Positions 10,419 through 23,811 of a stretch of 64,000 nucleotides of DNA are shown here, piece by piece. Origin of the DNA: Magicicada septendecula. Its lineage: Eukaryota; Arthropoda; Insecta; Hemiptera; Cicadidae. Position 1 is the stretch's first letter, and every line of letters begins with the position of its first letter. Under the pieces are notes generated by a model, which saw only the letters and a program-made list of their open reading frames with translations, did no database searches and had not been told where the DNA came from. Both the position numbers and the translations under genes were made by a program. The stretch is taken from the NCBI GenBank assembly GCA_034769895.1, contig CM068367.1, positions 348,029,611 to 348,093,610 of the forward strand, read 5' to 3'.

Positions 10419-13400
10419 TGTACCAATGTACAGTTTATAAGTTAAATGTAGTCGCATTCATAAGCGAAGTTTTATATGTGTACTACGTTATTGACAACAA
10501 AGAAGTAGTTTCTATGGAAACTCACCGGTTCCCATTTTCGATAACGCACCAGCGATCGGCCGCAAATGTGCGACACATCCTTATACACATTTTCAATGTT
10601 AAAAAGGTTTCGAACAGGAGCCTTGAGCGTACGGGTGGCAAATATGAAGCGTGTTAGAATTTAATTTAATTTGTTTTTTAATGACGAAAGCCATTTTGTA
10701 ATATAAGCTGTTCGCAATCATGAAGTCTCGTCTTGAGGGATTCATGGAATAACCATACAAATTATTGAAAATTCTATTTTTTGGTTAATGTTAATGATTT
10801 TACATTTTTTAAATACCAAACGATTCGCACAAAGTACTATAAGACATTCTCTGAGGTTCACTAACTCACAATAATTTAGATAGTAACCAGCGTATTAACA
10901 AGAAAGCTTGCTTACAAGGGAGAATAAAAAATTATTTCTGGAGTAAAGTAACTGATTGGATTACGTATCTGCAGCATTGTGATTAACACTCGTTAGTTAC
11001 TAGCAGAATCACAGATTTATATTCGAAAACCAATTTTAGTAGCATTTTCCTACAGTATGTTGTTGCGAAAGCGTGTGTGCAATCGTTTGCATGTTTATCA
11101 ACAAAGTCAGTTTACTGTAAATAGAGAGAAAGCAGGAATACTAAATACTGTTAAATTCAGTAAAATAAAAACTTTTGATGTCGCGAACAGTACTGAATAT
11201 TAACACAGATGAGCTCTCACCTCTATCATGACATTCTGTACTCAACCAAGAACGAGCGCAGGACTTTCCTGAACAACTATTGTTGGATTGTTCACTATTC
11301 AATCATCCTTCCTGTCGTTACGACAAAGATTATATTTTGTCGGCCCATTCTCCTCTAATTTCCGCATCTGCTAACAGGTTCCTCTTCTCGGCATTTTCGA
11401 CTCCTTCATCCGCTAATCAACACTTGCAAAAACAAATTAAAGATATAGTGGTACAACAGTTGCTCAGAGGATGTCACCTTGTTTCTTGGCCAACCCTTAG
11501 GCTTTTATCTTTTAAATCCAAAGCTAATCTACAGGCATTCATAAAACCTCAAGTACTAATCACTGAGAGTATACGCAACGAGCACTTTGTGGTTAAATTC
11601 GAGTCGACCCAGGCGTGAGGTTACATCAGCCCCTAACACTATGACAGAGTTTCCATTTGCAATCGAATAGCAGAAAAATACGAATGAGGTAAAAGAATTG
11701 ATTACTTCAGGACGCTTACGTCAATTGTAATGTTTTTTCTCAAACGAATTCTTCAACAATCAGGTTTGTGCTGCTCTTCTAAAGCGTAGGAACTGGGTGC
11801 TGTTCAGAGGCTTTACTTCTCAATTGTTTCGTAACGCCCTCTGTTTTCTAATAATCTGCATGAAGATAGCCACATTTTGCGCATTTTAGCACATAGGCCT
11901 TTATTGTTTTTTCATCGTTCAAATTGTAGTAGCGTTTCTGACGTTTTACATTATTTTCTTTAATAATTTTTTAATTTTGTTCACTGTAACGATAGTGCGT
12001 TGCTAGAGGCTTTGCAATACAAGTGAGTGACATAACTTGATTGATATGGACAGTCGCTGACCTGTCAGCTTCGATTTTCGTGCGTATTCAAGAGGGTCTG
12101 CGCTATTCTGATGGAGTGCTATTCGTTAGATTAGTAACAATTCAGTATCTCTGACCCAAAAATAATTATATACAGTGCAAACCGCCTTGCTAATTTCTAG
12201 ACTCAGCAGCTTCTATTTGTTATTCTGTACTACTGACAATCTTCTGCTACTGACATTTTTGTTGTCACACTGTTTCAACTTCAGCCATGTTAATACTGAT
12301 TCTCCTACATCTGATCTTCAGTAACATGTTTCTTCAGTTCACCTTGCAGTACTTTCAGATTGAAGTGGTATGATCTTGCAACGTTTCTCCTTGAGTATCA
12401 ACTCCTGAATGTCTTTTATTTTATGTTTAAGTTTTCTTTAGGCATTCTTCTGTTTCTTCGTTTCGACGTTTTTGAATTTGTTTTGTCCTGTTGTTGCTCC
12501 GTCTCAGTACTTTTCCCTGACGTTCTATTTGGTCTTTTATCGCATTGTATTGTTATCAGTTTTCAGAAATCTCTGATCACTAGTTAAGGCACACTTATAG
12601 TACGTCCGTAATACAGTTGCACTTCCAGTGAACACCACAGTTACGAGAATCGCTCGGATCGGTACTTAAAACATTGAAGTATCATTGTATTTAATACAAG
12701 TTCACAAATTTATTAGCTTTTGTGAAACAATCAGACTCGTATTATAGAAGTTATAGTTTTACAGTTATCCAATAATTACTATAAAGATCAAATAAAATAA
12801 GTCCTCAAGTTGGCCTAAATAAAATTACAACCGAAAGTTATGCAAACATAAAATAAAGTTAAACAGAAATTACGACCAATCACAGTCACATTCACTACTA
12901 CATCTCTGTAATCGACAGACAATAAATTCGCAGAGCTTCAGTAGAACGCTCACAGGGATCGTAAATCAAGTACCAATCGACGGTCAGAGAGTCTAGGATT
13001 TTTCTTTTTTGTTTTACTTGGAATTATTTTTGATAACGTTAACACAAAGCGTTTTGCAAACGTTACTATTGGTTAACTGTTGTCTACAGCTTGCACGGCC
13101 GGTGTAAATATATTCAAAATTATATCTAAAAACCGGTGTGTTAGGTCGTGGTCGGTCGCTATCACGTCGGATGCCCTCGGGAATCTTCCACAGGCCGCCA
13201 AGGAAAGTGACACCGCGTAAGAAGAGAATAGCGGCAGATATTCGCCGAGCAATACCCGATATCTGTATCAGATAGAGGCAATTATTGGGTATTATTGGTT
13301 CACTGTTGGTTTCTTGAAATATGCCAGTTGTGTAAAAATGTTTTAAAGATTGCAAATACTTGTTTTGGTAACTTCTTAATGCAAAATTTCTATATTATAT

Positions 13401-13734
13401 AAATTAATTCCCAAAAAGTTACCTCGACTTGAAAATTAATATTGCCCAAAGATTCACCGAGTTTTCATTTCTCTGGTTTCTATTCACAAACACAAAGAGG
13501 AGTTAGTTTTTTTTCATAGACTTTGTGAAATCTGACTTTAAAAGAGCACTGACAGATACAAAGATTTTAAGGCTGCACCCACAGTATGCAATCAGTTGCT
13601 AAAGACCTGTAGAGTACTGTACATTACTGTTCTCTATAGTTTAGAAGTCGTATAATTTACTTTATTTATTAAGGCTATAACCATTGTGTTTGCTTGTGAT
13701 GTAAGTTTGAGTAACGAATTATATGTGTATGTAC
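10419..13734. other. no supported gene
   Basis: About 3.3 kb of ordinary A+T-rich DNA. Frames at 11,280-11,618 (+), 12,360-12,587 (+) and 13,014-13,355 (-) are just over 75-112 codons and have no recognisable motif. I see no splice or codon pattern that raises them above chance. Confidence 0.4.
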
Positions 13735-13772
13735 ACAAACACTCACACACGCGCGCGCGCGCGCGCGCGCGA
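13735..13772. repeat. compound CA/CG microsatellite
   Basis: CACACA passes into an uninterrupted CG tract, an alternating purine-pyrimidine stretch. Confidence 0.9.
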
Positions 13773-13779
13773 GGATTAG

Positions 13780-14265
13780 TATTCGCCGTGCACCAAATCA
13801 AGTCCGGCTCGGACAGAATGAGTGGCAAAGTGAGCCGAGACACTATTCTCTCCTTAATGGTCACTTGCATCAGCCTAACTGGCTTCAGAGAACTCAGTTT
13901 CTGTGTCATCACCTTGGACTCCAGTCCCCAGAGCTTCTTGATAATGTCTTACGTCAACTGGTCCAGAAGAAGCCTGCTTCGATGTATGGCTCGTTGAAGT
14001 GCTTTCCTCGCGGATTTGTGCCCCGTTGATTTGACATATGCCTCGGCTCGGCCCCTGGCACGATGCGCTTCCCGGTAGAGCTTGAGGAATCTCCCGCACA
14101 GGTCCACCGTTTCCTTTGTCCACCAGCAAACTGGATGCTTCCCATCCCGAGGGTTTTTCGCGGCATGGAGGCTTCGCAGGCGTCTGTGATTAACGACAGA
14201 GTGAAGGCAGGGAAGAGCCTTTCCATTCGCCTACGACCCCTTTATTACATCCAACACCCTGGCAG
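13780..14265 (-). pseudogene. R1-type LINE fragment, endonuclease-RT linker
   Basis: On the minus strand 14,226-14,170 reads FPAFTLSLITDACEASMPRK and, after a one-base frame change near 14,140, WWTKETVDLCGRFLKLYREA, then KSARKALQRAIHRSRLLL and KLWGLESKVMTQKL. This follows the linker between endonuclease and reverse transcriptase of R1-clade LINEs: ACDxSMPR, Y/WWT.E+..LR..C...R.......R, LR.AI..SK, DPWG..YK+V...L. Stops and the frame change show it is dead. The piece ends close to the CG microsatellite at 13,735-13,772 and the catalytic reverse transcriptase region is absent. Confidence 0.72.
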
Positions 14266-15769
14266 AATCTCAGAGAACTTATTGATCGTCACTACCAGAG
14301 TAAGCCTTAAGTATACACTAACTCTATACTAGGGGGTATAAGGGCCTCGGGTAAAGTTGTCACAGTCACAAAGAGCATTTACGTTTGATCTATAAAACTA
14401 TAATCATTTATAACAGCTGAATAGTTTATTACGGTAAACTTTAGCTCCCGTCATTTTGTTCCCGTCAATAATGATGTCATCAGTAAAAATACAGCTGCCC
14501 CTAACAATTTATGGCTTTGATATAGAAAACAATTTCATAAAATGTTATGTTAGGGGAGGTTTTAGTATGATAATAAAAAGCCGTTAGTTTTGGCTGCAAT
14601 CGCAAATTTCAGTTTCCAATCCAATGATTTTACATATTACTCTTTTATAGGCTAGTATTTTTTAGTCTTCGTTTATTTTTTGATGATGAATCTGCAGTTA
14701 GAAGTTGTTTACTTCTAATCTACAATCTGTAAACCGAGAGCAATCATATTAATTAAAACGAAGTGAATATTAATGACTCCAAAGTGATTCCTGCCATACA
14801 ATTATGTTATATTGTACATATTGATTGAGTCTAAATCAAATAACTTTATCATAGAAGACACGATTCTACATTATTCACTTTCTAAATGAAAAGGAAAACG
14901 TTTAAAACTCAACTTTAAAAGTATAGTTTTAACAAGTTGGTTTATATTTAGAAGGTATGTCTAATATAAATAAATATTTCTATTAAAAGGATAAAAGGAT
15001 TTCTTTTAATCTGATAACAATATACATTATTGAATGGTTGTAGATTTTACATGGTCCGGGTGGTTTCATACGGTTAGCCTTTACGATACCGTGTGGCAAA
15101 GAAAGCGCAAAATATTTTAAATACTCAACCATGTCAATTGAAATTTAACGTCTTACAAGCGTGAATATAATTTGATAAAATAGGTTTTAAATAAGAAAAT
15201 GAAGAATATATAAACTTGAGTTTTTATTTTAAGTCGGTCCATCGTTTTCACTGTATATAGTACACGTTTACATGTCATATTATACATATTGCACATTACT
15301 TTTGCATACAGACACTGACTGAATTTCAGTGATTTCACAGAAGACTTATATTTTATGAGTTACTTTTACCTAGCATAAATACAACTAAATACTTCATGTT
15401 AGAGTTTTATATTAGTGCTTAGAGCTTAGTTTAGAATATAAACTAAGATATATTAGTTTATTGCAGAAATTTCCCGAAATTAAGCAGAGGGTAACGTCTT
15501 TGTCTCCGAAAATTATGTGGATTTTGGAGACTTAAAGAGCACCTCGTAAAAATTCCTCGAACACTAATTACGTAATGTTATAATGTTTGTCTACACAGAC
15601 ACAGATAGCCAAACTGACACACACTCGCACACGCGCGCATCATATTTGTTTTAATGACTGAAGGAGCCAAGTAATTAGGAGGCTGACAACTTGAACAGAC
15701 TCGGAAGATAGTGTGTCAAGTAGGCCTACTGACTGACTCTGGGCTGTGTGATTGACCGTGCAGATACTA
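14266..15769. other. no supported gene
   Basis: A+T-rich DNA with no recognised domain. A short CA/CG-rich patch lies near 15,620-15,640. Confidence 0.45.
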
Positions 15770-16272
15770 GCCACTCAGGAATCTGAGTTACGAGCTACCT
15801 TCTTGAGCTCCTGCCTCATGGGCCTGGTCTATAGCAGGCCTTACGTCAGCTATTTCTGCTAGCCTACATTAGCGCAGTATACACCGAGGTAGTTTCCACG
15901 TATCACCTGCACGTATACCGGTTATAAGAAGGTTTGCTGAGTGCCTTGCCGCACGTACATAAAACGTACGTGCTAGACGTCGCACAGTGCCATCCAATGA
16001 GCGGACACCAAGTCCGCTCCTCAGCAGGCGGCTCCTGGTTGGCCGCTAGCCGAAGACCCGTGTCGAGGACGCTTTGTAACTTCTTTTTATGAACTGCGGA
16101 CAGGTAACCCCAGACCGAGACGACGTAAATAATGGCCGGCAGCAGATACGCTCAGCCGGGCTTACCAGGAGTGGAAATAGTACATTCCGACGAGTGGACA
16201 CTTATTTATGAACTGTCTGAGCGTGGGTACGCCAGGTGAGCCGACGATTCAGGTGTACACCGAAATACTGCA
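15770..16272 (-). pseudogene. jockey-like LINE reverse transcriptase C-terminal fragment
   Basis: The minus strand from 16,272 reads VQYFGVHLNRRLTWRTHAQT and, past a stop at 16,202, AYLLPAIIYVVSVWGYLSAV followed by KKKLQSVLDTGLRLAAN. In jockey-type LINEs the equivalents are V+YLGV.LD+.LTW..HI, then LY...I.P...Y...VWG.......+LQ.+QN..LR. The frame changes near 16,190 and stops follow, so it is dead. The fragment begins in-frame at the end of an R1-type LINE tail on the same strand (16,273-16,870). Confidence 0.72.
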
Positions 16273-16870
16273 CTTCCACAGTTGCAGCCACATTATCCCA
16301 TCGTTCATCGCAACTGAGCATTACCTCTATAATGTTGTCAGGAGTAATGTGCCCTACTTCAATTTCGAGGCGTTCTCGTTGTATCACCAATCTGTGGCTT
16401 TCGAAGAATGTGTGACACGTATGATGACGATACAGGCCATAATATACGCATACTGGATCTTTCACGTCCCCATTTTATTGGGGTAGGCACGAAAATGTCC
16501 ATATCCTGAGATAACTGCGTTAAGTCTCACCAACTGGTTCATCAGTCCAGGTGTCTAATAAATCTGGCGGCCAACCTTCCTCTAGGTTCTTGAGTCCAGC
16601 ATTCCTGCCAATGCGTATGATCTGTAACCTCACTTTATCTTTAGAATTTTTTCCGACTTCCATTTTCTCTCAAAGTACTGTTGTCTTTCTCTTGCCACAA
16701 GAGCAATAGGTATCGACCCGGCAATTACTAATATTGGGTCAAGTTGGACAGCAAGGAAGATGTGGTTCAGAACACGGCAACTAACGTGGTGGTCGGTAGA
16801 AACTTCAACGGCTAGGCGCATGCGTGTCGTGCGCCTAAACCGGATACTCCCCTCACTCACATTCATAGGC
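16273..16870 (-). pseudogene. R1-type LINE C-terminal remnant
   Basis: Minus-strand 16,866-16,690 reads ILVIAGSIPIALVARERQQY, the counterpart of L.VIAGVLPIDLL..ER. in R1/TRAS-type LINEs. Around 16,540-16,480 a frame reads RLNAVISGYGHFRAYPNKMG, the counterpart of TQ.LTGHG.F..YL...G, and 16,465-16,280 reads VCVYYGLYRHHTCHTFFESH, then RLEIEVGHITPDNIIEVML and ERWDNVAATVE. This is the post-RT tail with its zinc-knuckle-like C..C...HT.F.C module; one Cys is replaced by Tyr and the last Cys by Ser. Frame shifts near 16,480 and 16,640 break it. The last recognisable residues (AATVE) run straight into an unrelated jockey-like fragment. Confidence 0.72.
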
Positions 16871-19800
16871 CCGCCTACACGCGCACATCAGTCACAGCTC
16901 ACAATTTTACTACTTATTAACGTTAAAATTGATTACATATGATAGTTATTCATTTACTATTTTATCATTTACTAATGTAGTCTGTTGTATGAATGTTACC
17001 ACATTAATCGAAACGCTGTCAATACATTTAGTTAGAAAAATGTTAATTTAATATGTTACTTTTTCCAGATATTTCACAAGTTGTTATTCTACGATCGTAT
17101 ACTCTTAGCACGGTTGATTGTTTGAGTCTAAACCTACAATATTTGACAACTTTATTTTAAGAGACCTGAATGTGTATGTTGAAGTTCCACGAACAATCCG
17201 AATAACGATTTATTGAGAGCTCTAAGTATTGCCTTATTTTCTTAACACCAGAAAATATTACTTTATTTAATAACTTCTTTAAACGGTGGCTGTAATGGAT
17301 TTGGGTACATTTTAGTGTGAATTTAACTGACGGACTTTTGTTTTCACAAAAATATATAAATATAAATTTATTTAGTCTTGCAGAAATGGCGGTAACGAAT
17401 TTTATATTTGTGGGGGAAAAATGGTACTCTGCACGGACTCGGGATGAAGTCCTTGTGCAACGTTGCTGAGTGTAAATCGTGCATATTTACTAAGAACTAT
17501 TGACAGAACAAACTTGATGATAAACATAAATGCGTCATTCAAAGAGTCGACGAGATGGGAGGAAGACGAACTGACTAACGAAGAGCCAAGAAATTAAAAT
17601 TTTCTTTTGGGTTTCTCGAACCTTTTTCCCTCTTGCCTTCCAAACAGTTGTTCCGAAAGCTATACGCGCCATCTCGCGTCGATAATTGGACGTATATACG
17701 TATCAGAGATTGGTGTCATCTCGACATCTTGAAATTCTTCTTGACAGCTTTTCACTAGATTTCATAAGAAGCGCATACGAAATCTAGAAACGTCAGAAGA
17801 TAAATACCGTTCTTCCGAATGTTCTTCACTATTTGCTCGTTCTTGCAAGTTCAACTGAATTCAATTCCTGTCATCCGTTCCTAGTGAACTAGTTTAGTTA
17901 CCCGAGTCATAGAGAACAAATCGCTATTCGCATTGGGCACTCTAACGCTGCACACATAGGTAATCGGATGTGTTTCTGTACTTGGGGCTATGTATGCAAA
18001 CGTAACCGAGGCCACAGTGTGTGCCAATGTGTGTATGTGGGCGCTCGCGCGTGTGTGATAAAACCTCAAGCGAGACTGAAGTATTACGTAATAAACTTAA
18101 AAAGTAATTATATCTTTTTAAGAGAACGAAGAACGTCTCCTTCTTTGTCAATGATCAAACTAAATTACAAAATAAAAATATTTGTATTGCTTGGAAACAA
18201 ATTTGTTGTAAAAATGTTTCGTATAGTATGTATGTTATTTTTTCATGGATACGCGTATACGTGCATCTTTTTTGACAAGTAAAATCTTTGTAAATTTTTG
18301 TGAGTAGCAGAATGCCATACACTAATGTTTATTTTTAAAGATATTATCAATTATATGGAACAAACATTCTATCGTATGGCCAATTTAATTTAAATGTGCT
18401 ACCTTTAAAATTAATACAGAAAAATCGATAGTTACGCTTTACAAAATTATGTACTAATTTTATCCTAGGAAACACAAGTAACATATGATGTTAATTATTA
18501 TTATTATTATTATTATTTTACGAACTAAATGCAATTTCCATTATGAATTAAAATAAATAAGTTTTTATTCTCTAATGATTGTTACTAAATTCTATAGCTT
18601 ATTGGTCACTATATTTTGCAGACTTTTATTAGACAGACGCTGACGAATTTAAACTATTAGCTTTTATAAAACGGATTGAATTTTGTGAAATTTGATTCGT
18701 TTTTTGTTAGTTCTAGACATTTAGTTACTATGTTCTAACCCATGATTACTACGATAGTTTAGCGAACATTTTGTACTTATAAAATTCTTCGCAGCTTAAA
18801 AAATACTACGATATTTTTCTTGCACTAATATATTTGTATAGACTACTAAACAAAATACGTAGAAAATCTGTAACGGGATGAAAACGATATAAATAGAGGG
18901 CACTGCAAGTGATAAAGCAATGTTATATTGTGAAGGGTGAGTTCCTACTATACGTCTGACATCAATATTGAGGGATGGAAAGGGGACCTACCAACTGCCT
19001 ACGATGTTGAAGCTTTTATCTACAAAACGCAGTTACGTTTTGAATAAGTCAAATTACTACATCCATTCGCTCTACTGAAACACACAGATTCAATTAACTA
19101 TTACGGCAACCCTATTAAAACTACTTTTTCGTTCACTGTAGATTTTATCAGACTATCGGAATCTATTATAATACTTTAATTAATTAATAAATCATTACAT
19201 TAATCGTAATCAATCATTTTTCTTTTTAATCAACTTCTATCTTGCTACAAGAATATTTAAAACACTACTGTTTTACACAGTGTTGTTTCATAAATAAAAA
19301 CATTTGTGTAGGCCTATGTTTCATAGGTGCAATTTCATCAATTGATGAAATCATGAAAATGAAAAAATAAACTCGCTAATAAAAAAACAAATTTATAAAC
19401 TAGATGTTTTTTAACTGTAATGTTAGCACGAATTCGAGTTAGTCAAGGGTTTTAACGAACAATAGTTCAAGATAAATTAAAATTATACTTAAAATTTTAT
19501 AAATGAATTATAACATCCTCCGTAATAACTGCAATTGCTATTTTAAAAAACTTATATTTTTATAATAAGTTAGTATCGTTACAATTTGAAGTGTTCAATC
19601 TAATTTATTTTCATGCCATTCTTTAGATTTTTAATGCATCTTCCTTCACAATATGATTGAAATTAGGTTTCACATATTAATAACTTTATGTTCTTATATT
19701 TGATGCTGTAAAATATTTTGTACTGAAGCAGGTAGTTTTTCGTAACAACGATATTAATTTCCATTTGTTTCGAGATGTCAATAATATAGAAGTTTGGTTC

Positions 19801-20132
19801 TATAAGCACATTTTATCACTGCGATAACTTATTTACATATGCTTTTATTTCACTTCAAAAAACTCACGGCATCTTTCTCTAACCTAGCTTATATTTATTA
19901 TGTAGACACATGTAACTACACTGTTAATCGAAAAGGACAGAAAAGACATTACAAGTTTTTATTGTTTCAAGTTATCGAACATAGACGACACCTTATTTAT
20001 TAAATTTCCGCTTACTCTACCTAACTTAGTTACTGACTAATAAAAAACTATTCTTAATTTTAGGTGGTACAGAAATAGAAATTTTAATAGTGATTTCAGG
20101 GTTTAAAAAAGGTGGTGATTGGATATTAAAAA
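16871..20132. other. no supported gene; TTA microsatellite at 18,491-18,518
   Basis: A+T-rich DNA without recognised coding sequence. It contains a TTA repeat at 18,491-18,518, GT-rich DNA near 18,015-18,060, and a perfect 20-bp palindrome (ATTTCATCAATTGATGAAAT) near 19,331-19,350. Confidence 0.45.
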
Positions 20133-20277
20133 AATATTATTTCGGAATTTCTGTTATCTTTCAGTAATTTAATAATAGGAAGAACATAGGAATAACATAG
20201 GAAGTAATAACATAGGGAGAACAACATATATAGGCCTAATAAGTACTGAAAGATAACAGAATTTCCGAAATAACATT
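20133..20277. repeat. 34-bp imperfect inverted repeat around a repetitive core
   Basis: Arms 20,133-20,166 and 20,244-20,277 are reverse complements at about 31 of 34 positions and share CTGTTATCTTTCAGTA. The 77-bp interior repeats the motif AACATAGGA several times. Size and symmetry resemble a short MITE or foldback element, but I could not define a target duplication. Confidence 0.7.
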
Positions 20278-20651
20278 TTAAAGCCTATTATAAAGAGCTT
20301 TATGCGACTTCTAGTTATTATTATCTGCTAGTTATATAGTTATTGCAACAACCTATATTTACTTCATATACTTTGAAAATGCCTTTGGACTTTTCCCTCT
20401 ATGTAAATTTTGCGAGCTAGTGATATTTGTCTAGTGATATGCTTTGTGTTAAGTGACGTGTAAGGTGGCAATGACACTCATTCATTCTTATGATTTGAAA
20501 TAGGAAGAACAACATTGAGATTAAAACAGTAAACCTTAAGGAAGTTAAAATTAATTTACTGTGAAAACACAAAATTATTAATATAGAAAAGCAGAATTCA
20601 CTTTTTTGTTATGTAGACGAAAACATGTGACAGTAAATGACTTGCTAAATT

Positions 20652-20655
<4 letters not shown>

Positions 20656-20689
<34 letters not shown>

Positions 20690-20725
20690 CGCGCGCGCAC
20701 GCAAGAGAGAGAGAAAGAGAGAGAG
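20656..20725. repeat. compound TG/CG/AG microsatellite
   Basis: TG repeats pass into CG repeats and then into AG repeats. The short open frames on both strands here are products of the repeat and not genes. Confidence 0.9.
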
Positions 20726-22552
20726 TTCGGTTTTACGTTATAGAGATACAGATAAAGCGAAGAAAGATGTACTTGTCTCTTGACAGTAGTGTGAAACATT
20801 ATATCTGTGTATTCAGAAATGCGCACTTCTCGATAGCTTGATTTATCCTTAATACAATGTAAATCATACGTATGCGCTTACAACAATATTTATATACTAA
20901 CATAAACTGTGTTCCAAGAAGGAGGATATATTACATAATAAATGATATTACAAAATATTATCTTCTCTCACCACACAACAACGCGTAATGTAAAAAGTAG
21001 ATAAATTTACCAAAATGCAATTTATATATTTCACATACGGAATCATTATTTTCAAAAAGACATACACAACCACTCCCACAATATTTGGAGACTTATCTCA
21101 GTATTTACAATTAATATCAAACACTAGTAGCAGCATGTGTGTGAGTGTTTGTGTTTGTGTGTGAGTGAGTGCACGCTCGTACATTAAATATGTTCCTTTA
21201 CGAGTGGACGTATACGTTGTTGGTTTGTATAACGTTAACGTATAGGCCTAAATCAGAACATGAATTAACATTTTTATGTTTTAATTAAATAAGTGAACAC
21301 AGTGAACTTTTATACTGTGTTTAATTAAATCAAACATACATTCATGTAACTATTTTGTGTTCTGTCGTATTCATTATTGCTGTTGCTTATTTTAAATGCA
21401 GGAACAGTTTACTGCATGAACAGCCGTGGTAAATTCTGTACATCTTGATTGTATCCTTACTCTAGAAAAATATCGCTTACTCTGTTATCGCTTCTAAGTG
21501 ATAAAAACATCTTTTCTAATAGTTAAAAACTTTCTTATATTTAGAATTGTGTAGAATAAGCGTTATAGTACAGCCTGTTAGTATCTGTCTTGTCTGCCTT
21601 TAAAAAATTAGTAGGCAATATTTGGCTAATTTTGGAGATTAATGGATTTGTTAGTTAACTGAGTATCTCTCATCACCCTCTGGAAGGATGTGTACATGTT
21701 CTGAAAAATAGCAATTTGAAGGTTGAGAATCACGTAACATGTAAGAATCACGCTATTTAAAGGTTGAGATTTTCGTGTGTTCTTTATATATGCTCTTGTT
21801 TGCCTTAAACAAAAATCGTATACAGGGTTAAGTATTTGTGCCATAAACTAATCATAAACATTGTTCCTTACACGTAGGCGATTACAAGCACTTAACTGTA
21901 TTGTTCATGTCTTGTTCCTCGTTATTCTCGTTACTTTTCTGTATTGAAATATTCCCTTCAATCTCGCAGTACATATGCTGCTCATAATTCGAACTTCTGT
22001 ATTTTATAAACAGCGTCAAGACGTTGCCTTACAAGATGCTGATATTTATCAAAGTTGTATGACCGAATATTGAAGATTTGTATTAAGCCTAGTACCGTTT
22101 CTTATCCCAACAAACCTACCCCAGGAAAGACATAATCACTAATTCATCGTGTCACCATCATAACACTTTTCTACTTGACATTGCTATAGTTTGGCACAGA
22201 AGTCTCTCACAAAACCCTGTCACATCATTAAAGGGGATAAAAATATTTTTCATCTAATGTCTCAGTAATTAATTTTGTACAATCTGTATCATCAAGTTTT
22301 TATAAAATTCAGAATATTTTATAAGTTATTTTTCGAATTTCTGTCACCATGTCACCAATTCCAATTAAAACACATACTTTCGATTGTTCATGTTCAATGA
22401 CCGTCTTCAGATTTACACAAAAGAAAGAACATGTTATAAATATTTTAATAAGCTTGAAAAATGTCAAACAAAAATCTATTTAAAAATTCTTAAGTTACCA
22501 CGGCCGGCTTCAAGGTTGTTGACATTGGTGTTATTAGCCGTGCTCATACGCC
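20726..22552. other. no supported gene
   Basis: A+T-rich sequence. A degenerate TG-rich tract lies at about 21,136-21,180. I recognise nothing else. Confidence 0.45.
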
Positions 22553-22691
22553 GTGGTACACAGTTGTTGCCGCTGACAAACGTTTCGGCCCCACCATCTG
22601 AGATCATCATCATCAGTGTCTAAGATTGGCACGGTGAATTGGCGGACAATTTGAGCCGAAACGTTTGTCAGCAGCAACAACTGTGTACCAC
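22553..22691. repeat. 37-bp inverted repeat with GCCGAAACG motif, Penelope-like
   Basis: Arms 22,553-22,589 and 22,655-22,691 differ at one position. On the minus strand the left arm region reads CTGATGATGATGATCTC, a short interval, then GCCGAAACGTTTGTCAGC. CTGATGA...GAAA is the conserved core of hammerhead ribozymes, and such motifs are known in terminal repeats of Penelope-like retroelements. Here stem II does not pair convincingly, so it may be a decayed copy. Confidence 0.55.
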
Positions 22692-23811
22692 GTCCTAACA
22701 GCCCGACTAATAATAGCAATTTTAAAAATCGATTTGTGACCACATTATAACTAATTACAAAATAAAGCAAATTGGGATAAGAGATTTACTTGAATTTAAT
22801 TTACCGATAATGGCTTCAATCTGGAGATGTCTAAGACAACTTCCACCAATATGCACCAATTCTGACTGAAACAACGTTCCACTGTCTGGATGGAAGACTT
22901 CCATTCCCCGGGGAATATTTGTAAATCAATATTGCGTAAATATACTTAATGCATCTTACTTATTTTACATTTAGTTGTAACTAGCTCGTTTTGTTTACTG
23001 ATAGATTTTTATTTAACATTTTACCGATCGAATTTCGCTTGCAGTCACGCACACGCGCGCGCGCGCGCGCACACACACTTAGTTGTTTTAATTTGGAACA
23101 CGAACGCTGAGTCTGAGCGGTCAAAACCTAGTGTTTTTAATTAAATTTTTTCGATTATCGAATCCGGGAGTTAAATATTAACTAGTCTCAGGTACTAAAA
23201 TCACATAGAATATTTTATCCTGAACTTATGCATCTTCTGTGTCTGCGATACCGAATCGTCTTACGGCACATGCAATAATAATAGAGATGTATCGACCTCA
23301 AATGTACCTGTCTGTTATTGTGATTCTAATGTATCGTCGGATATGCTTGCCTAAATACAAGTTTTTTGTTGTAAGCGAAAGTGGGAATCTTCAAAATGGT
23401 GTACCCTAAGACTTAAAATTTTGTCTTCCAAATTTACTGTCATTTTAATTATTTTTAAGGTAAAGTGAAAAATTCCAGAAATGGCAAATATTAATTTAAT
23501 CATAGCAAATATTAATTTTCTAAATGGTCTTGTAAATCTCTTTTCTTAACAAGTTGAAAGGAACTATACTTCAACGCAGTATTTACTCTGCGCTCAGGGT
23601 GCAGTTATTATAATAACGAGTCAATATTTTATCTGCAAGACATACTTCTATTCAGAATGTAATTCCCTTAACGCGGAAACTAATGTATTAATTTTTCTAT
23701 TTCCTGAAGACATATTAACAGTCATATAACATTTAGTCCAACATAGTGTTGCAATAGACTTCGCTCTTAAGGGATTCTATTACTTTATAGAGCCTATCAT
23801 CAGCACAGTAG
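22692..23811. other. upstream region of the receptor gene; CA/CG microsatellite at 23,046-23,078
   Basis: I see no gene. The compound CA/CG/CA tract at 23,046-23,078 is the only obvious repeat. No TATA box or other core promoter element could be assigned with confidence upstream of the ATG at 23,812. Confidence 0.45.

Noticed and set aside
10192-10657. Two overlapping frames with repeated SPINEFILH / HQSMNSFFI units
   Set aside because: The repeats are the 27-bp tandem repeat read in two frames; no family and no gene structure.
13014-13355. 113-codon minus-strand frame
   Set aside because: Composition and lack of motif look like chance; no homology recognised.
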